Positions 13,162 through 16,184 of a stretch of DNA of 16,184 nt are shown here, piece after piece. The stretch's first letter is position 1; the number at the start of each line of letters is the position of its first letter. The translations under genes were made by a program, and so were the position numbers. The stretch covers positions 1-16,184 of the forward strand of contig DAOWEF010000078.1 of NCBI GenBank assembly GCA_030638665.1, in the 5' to 3' direction. The stretch comes from Dehalococcoidia bacterium. Its GTDB lineage: Bacteria; Chloroflexota; Dehalococcoidia; E44-bin15. A model generated the notes under the pieces. The model was not told where the DNA came from. It saw only the letters and a list, made by a program, of their open reading frames with translations, and made no database searches.

Positions 13162-14364
13162 ATGGCAAAGAAAGTCTTTGAGCGGACCAAGCCCCATGTG
13201 AATGTGGGAACCATCGGGCACGTGGACCACGGCAAGACCACCCTGACATCGGCAATAACCCAGGTGCTGTCCCAGGTTGGCCCAACCCAGTATCGCTCCT
13301 TCGATTCCATCGATAACGCCCCTGAGGAGAAAGCCCGCGGGCTGACCATCGCCATCGCTCATATCGAGTATGAAACGGAGAAGCGTCACTACGCACACGT
13401 CGATTGCCCCGGGCACGCTGACTATATCAAGAACATGATCACCGGGGCGGCGCAGATGGATGGTGCCATACTGGTGATCGCTGCCGACGATGGGGTGATG
13501 CCGCAGACCAGGGAGCACCTCCTGCTGGCGCGTCAGGTAGAGGTGCCCTATATCGTGTGCTGCCTGAACAAGGTGGATATGGTGGATGACGAGGAGCTAC
13601 TGGAGGTGTCCGAGCTCGAGTTACAGGAGGAGGTGTTACCCAAATACGGCTTCCCCGGCAAGGAGGTCCCGCTAATAAGGGTGAGCGCCCTCAAGGCCTT
13701 GGAGTGTGGCTGCGGAAAGCGGGAGTGTCAGTGGTGCGGTCCTATCTGGAAGCTAATGGACGCTGTAGATGACTACATCCCAACCCCGATGCGCGACACG
13801 GACAAGCCCTTCCTGATGCCCGTTGAGGACGTCTTCAGCATTAAGGGGCGAGGAACGGTAGCCACCGGCCGCGTGGAGCGCGGCGTGATCAAGCCCGGGG
13901 ATGAGGTGGATATAGTGGGCATAAAAGAGACACAGAAGACCGTGATCACCAGCGTGGAGATGTTCCATAAAACCCTGGCTGATGGGGAGCCCGGGGATGC
14001 TGTCGGTTGCCTGCTCCGCGGGATGGAAAGGGAGGATGTGATGCGGGGCATGGTACTGGCGGCCAAGGGGTCAATTAAGCCGCACACCGAGGCCGAGGCT
14101 GAGATATATGTGCTCACCAAGGAGGAGGGAGGCAGACATACCCCCTTCTTCACCGGCTACAAGCCCCAGTTCTTCATCAGAACCACCGATGTCACCGGAA
14201 GCATCCAGTTGCCCGAGGGGGTGGAGATGGTGATGCCCGGCGACAACATCAAAATGAAGGTGAAGCTCATCGAGCCCGTGGCTATGGAGCAGGGGCTGAG
14301 GTTTGCTGTCAGGGAGGGTGGCCGCACCGTAGGGGCTGGCGCGATCACCAAGACAATAGACTAG
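13162..14364 (+). CDS. tuf: elongation factor Tu
   Basis: 400 aa GTPase that carries aminoacyl-tRNA to the ribosome. The G motifs are complete: G19-HVDHGKT26, D81-CPGH85, N136-KVD139 and S175-AL. Domains 2 and 3 follow with [13 protein letters not shown] and GGRHTPFF. Switch I reads RGLTIAIAH, where most bacteria have RGITIxTxH; the Mg-binding Thr is kept. Directly after SAL is a cluster of four Cys (C182, C184, C189, C192; spacing C-x-C-x4-C-x2-C), where E. coli EF-Tu has an acidic surface loop without such Cys. GAGGAGG lies just before ATG 13162. It heads the rpmG-secE-nusG-rplK-rplA run. Confidence 0.97.
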   Translation: MAKKVFERTKPHVNVGTIGHVDHGKTTLTSAITQVLSQVGPTQYRSFDSIDNAPEEKARGLTIAIAHIEYETEKRHYAHVDCPGHADYIKNMITGAAQMDGAILVIAADDGVMPQTREHLLLARQVEVPYIVCCLNKVDMVDDEELLEVSELELQEEVLPKYGFPGKEVPLIRVSALKALECGCGKRECQWCGPIWKLMDAVDDYIPTPMRDTDKPFLMPVEDVFSIKGRGTVATGRVERGVIKPGDEVDIVGIKETQKTVITSVEMFHKTLADGEPGDAVGCLLRGMEREDVMRGMVLAAKGSIKPHTEAEAEIYVLTKEEGGRHTPFFTGYKPQFFIRTTDVTGSIQLPEGVEMVMPGDNIKMKVKLIEPVAMEQGLRFAVREGGRTVGAGAITKTID

Positions 14365-14374
14365 GGGATATTGA

Positions 14375-14542
14375 TTGGCGAAGAAGGGAAGTTCCCGGAT
14401 TATCATTCATCTCGCGTGCACCGAGTGCAAGGAGCGAACATACACCACCAGCAAGAGTAAAAAGAACGACCCGGATCGGCTGGAGCTCAGGAGGTATTGC
14501 CCGCGCTGTCGCACCCACAGGCTCCATCGAGAGGTGCGGTAG
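14375..14542 (+). CDS. rpmG: 50S ribosomal protein L33
   Basis: 55 aa with TTG start. L33 sits near the E site of the large subunit. Two CxxC pairs, CTEC and CPRC, form the zinc ribbon of the Cys-containing L33 type. The core [19 protein letters not shown] is typical. TTG 14375 is forced because a TGA codon lies directly before it in frame, and AGGGGA overlaps the tuf stop upstream. It lies 10 nt after tuf and 1 nt before secE. The gene order tuf-rpmG-secE-nusG is common in bacteria. Confidence 0.93.
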   Translation: MAKKGSSRIIIHLACTECKERTYTTSKSKKNDPDRLELRRYCPRCRTHRLHREVR

Positions 14543-14543
14543 G

Positions 14544-14768
14544 ATGAGAAGGCAGGCCACGGCGCGAAGGCCAGGTATCCCCCGGATTCGCAGCTATATC
14601 GGCGAGGTCATCTCCGAGCTCAAGAAGGTGGTTTGGCCTACCAGAGAGGAAGCAAGGCGGCTCACCATTATGGTGATCATCATCGCCGGCGCGATAGGGA
14701 TTTTTCTTGGGGTCATGGATTACGGGTTCACCCGTCTTGTGGAGTGGATAACCAGTTTAGGAGGATAA
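14544..14768 (+). CDS. secE: preprotein translocase subunit SecE
   Basis: 74 aa. SecE clamps SecY in the protein-export channel. The conserved cytoplasmic amphipathic helix (SELKKVVWPTREEARRLT, about 24-41) is followed by one membrane segment (about 42-65), the minimal single-helix form of SecE. The first 20 residues are Arg-rich. ATG 14544 is 1 nt after the rpmG stop with GAGAGG upstream, suggesting coupled translation. Confidence 0.94.
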   Translation: MRRQATARRPGIPRIRSYIGEVISELKKVVWPTREEARRLTIMVIIIAGAIGIFLGVMDYGFTRLVEWITSLGG

Positions 14769-14790
14769 TGGGGCAGGAGAAGCGGGAAAC

Positions 14791-14815
14791 AAACCCCGTG
14801 AGGGGTTTTCCTTTT
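14791..14815 (+). terminator. intrinsic terminator-like hairpin between secE and nusG
   Basis: AAACCCC (14791-14797) and GGGGTTT (14802-14808) enclose a GTGA (GNRA) tetraloop, followed by TTCCTTTT. A second, weaker pairing GCTTTTT/AAAAAGC follows at 14821-14854. No good promoter is visible before nusG, so partial termination or attenuation is more likely than a full stop. The 150-bp gap holds no gene. Confidence 0.55.
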
Positions 14816-14918
14816 GCCTCGCTTTTTCGTTCTCGGCGCTCCGTTACAAAAAGCCGACCTCTAATTTCAATACGATTGTTCAAAAAGAGCGTGGATTAAG
14901 GGCGAAAAGGGAAGAGAG

Positions 14919-15452
14919 ATGGCACAGGATGAGCAGAGATGGTATGTAATTCATACCTACTCCGGATACGAGCAAAGGGTCCAGACCAACCTGGAGCACC
15001 GCATTAGTTCTATGGATGCTCAGGACAAGATCTTTCAGGTGGTCATCCCCACCGAGAATGAGATCGAGATCAAGGATGGGCAAAAAAGAACCGTAGCCAA
15101 AAAGGTCTTCCCCGGCTACATCCTCGTGGAGATGAAGCTGGACGACGAGAGCTGGAATGTGGTGCGCAATACTCCGGGGGTCACCGGCTTCGTGGGCTCC
15201 GGTGCCAAGCCCGTCCCCCTAGATGAGGAAGAGGTCAACGCCATCTTCAACCAGATGAGGGCGGAGACGCCACGGGTCAAGGTTGGTTTCCACCAAGGGG
15301 AGAGCGTGCGGGTGGTAGATGGCCCCTTTATCGATTTCATCGGGGTGGTCGATGGAATCAATGCGGAGAAGGGCAAGATAACAGTGCTCGTCTCCTTTTT
15401 TGGACGGGAGACGCCGGTGGAGCTCGACTTCCTTCAGGTGGAGAGGCTTTAG
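14919..15452 (+). CDS. nusG: transcription termination/antitermination factor NusG
   Basis: 177 aa. NusG binds RNA polymerase and links it to Rho or to the ribosome. The NGN domain begins WYVIHTYSGYEQRV (about 8-21), with VFPGYILVEM and the VRNTPGVTGFVG segment. The KOW domain (about 122-177) carries GESVRVVDGPFIDFIGVVD. Length and order are standard. ATG 14919 follows GGGAAGAGAG. It is separated from secE by an unusually long, structured 150-bp gap, and rplK follows after 31 nt. Confidence 0.96.
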   Translation: MAQDEQRWYVIHTYSGYEQRVQTNLEHRISSMDAQDKIFQVVIPTENEIEIKDGQKRTVAKKVFPGYILVEMKLDDESWNVVRNTPGVTGFVGSGAKPVPLDEEEVNAIFNQMRAETPRVKVGFHQGESVRVVDGPFIDFIGVVDGINAEKGKITVLVSFFGRETPVELDFLQVERL

Positions 15453-15483
15453 AACCACAAATACCTTTTGTTGAGGGATAGGA

Positions 15484-15906
15484 TTGGCTAAAAAGATCAG
15501 CACGGTGATAAAACTCCAGCTCCCCGCGGGGCAGGCAAGCCCGGCCCCGCCGGTGGGCCCTATTCTGGGGCAGTATGGCTGTAACATAATGGCCTTCTGC
15601 AAGGAGTATAACGAGCGCACCGCCTCCCAGGCAGGCTCCATTGTCCCTGCGGAGATCACCATATATGTGGATCACTCTTTCAGCTTTGTTCTCAAGACCC
15701 CACCCGTAGCCGACCTGCTGCGGCGAGCGCTCAATGTGGAGAAGGGGAGCGGCGTGCCCAATATAGAAAAAATTGGCACGCTCCCCAGGGCGAAGCTCCG
15801 CGAGATTGCCACGATTAAGATGAAGGACCTCAACGCCGCCGACATTGAGGGGGCGACGCGGATGATCGAGGGCACAGCGAGAAGCATGGGGATCGAGGTG
15901 GAATAA
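15484..15906 (+). CDS. rplK: 50S ribosomal protein L11
   Basis: 140 aa with TTG start. L11 forms the base of the L7/L12 stalk at the GTPase centre. The N-terminal proline-switch segment [21 protein letters not shown] (about 18-38) is present. The C-terminal rRNA-binding domain includes [25 protein letters not shown] and the [14 protein letters not shown] end. TTG 15484 gives the family's usual N-terminus, and GAGGGAT lies upstream. Its stop shares one base with the rplA start (TAATG). Confidence 0.96.
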   Translation: MAKKISTVIKLQLPAGQASPAPPVGPILGQYGCNIMAFCKEYNERTASQAGSIVPAEITIYVDHSFSFVLKTPPVADLLRRALNVEKGSGVPNIEKIGTLPRAKLREIATIKMKDLNAADIEGATRMIEGTARSMGIEVE

Positions 15907-16184
15907 TGGCCAAACATGGCAAGCGGTATCAGGAGGCTGCCCAGCTGGTGGAGCGCACCAAGGAGTATGACCCTCAACAGGCCATCGCGCTTGCAAAGCA
16001 GGCAGCCTATGCCAAGTTCGATGAAACGGTGGAGCTTCACCTTCATATGGGTCTCGACCCCCGCCATGCCGACCAGCAGGTGAGGGGGGTCGCCAGCCTG
16101 CCTCATGGGCTGGGCAAGCAAGTTAACGTGCTCGTGTTCACCCAGGGCGAGGGGGTGAGGATCGCTGAGGAGGCAGGGGCGGAG
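15906..16184 (+). CDS. rplA: 50S ribosomal protein L1, 5' part
   Basis: The first 93 codons run to the window edge; the full protein is usually about 230 aa. L1 forms the mobile L1 stalk and represses its own operon. The sequence [20 protein letters not shown], then [27 protein letters not shown] and LPHGLGK, is the typical N-terminal block. ATG 15906 overlaps the rplK stop by 1 nt. The gene is cut by the window end, not broken. Confidence 0.95.
   Translation, partial: MAKHGKRYQEAAQLVERTKEYDPQQAIALAKQAAYAKFDETVELHLHMGLDPRHADQQVRGVASLPHGLGKQVNVLVFTQGEGVRIAEEAGAE

Noticed and set aside
1..16184. CRISPR arrays, phage structural genes or defence systems
   Set aside because: No regularly spaced repeats and no matching protein motifs seen on either strand.

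Overview
The window is bacterial chromosome of moderate-to-high GC. The gene order fits Chloroflexota, probably class Dehalococcoidia. This is inferred from the rpsO-pnp-dapB-asd-dapA string, the tRNA-Thr/tRNA-Tyr/tRNA-Thr-tuf-rpmG-secE-nusG-rplK-rplA string, and TTG starts on rpmG and rplK. No rRNA or taxon-specific marker is present to settle it. About two thirds of the window is housekeeping sequence; the first 5.5 kb is an accessory region next to a tRNA gene.

Bases 1-1,990 are a tRNA-Ile(GAT) integration hotspot. The 3' end of the intact tRNA (92-168) is repeated exactly at 241-262 and with one mismatch at 1829-1850. Just inside the second copy is a 56-codon fragment resembling the N-terminal core-binding domain of a tyrosine recombinase. 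Beyond it, on the minus strand, is a run of consecutive hairpins (about 708 down to 438) behind a TTGACA-type promoter; it looks like an undescribed ~275-nt structured RNA. A LysE/RhtB-type exporter lies between the second and third repeats.

Bases 1,990-5,510 hold an AttH/CrtC-like lipocalin-fold protein, a 59-aa two-helix membrane protein with its own promoter, and a minus-strand CoA-binding acyl-CoA synthetase (alpha-type, no ATP-grasp half) whose leader contains a terminator-like hairpin. About 630 bp without a gene follow, up to the rpsO promoter.

Bases 5,510-10,815 form one plus-strand operon: rpsO and pnp (translation and RNA decay), then dapB, asd and dapA, which take aspartyl phosphate through semialdehyde to tetrahydrodipicolinate for lysine and cell wall. 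A consensus promoter sits so close to rpsO that the mRNA should be nearly leaderless.

Bases 10,816-12,700 carry two minus-strand genes, each with its own apparent promoter: a small Cys-motif protein of unknown function and purA (AMP synthesis). Bases 12,726-16,184 carry the translation/transcription cluster: three tRNAs, EF-Tu, L33, SecE, NusG, L11 and the start of L1. A GNRA-loop terminator-like hairpin separates secE from nusG. EF-Tu carries a four-cysteine cluster at residues 182-192.
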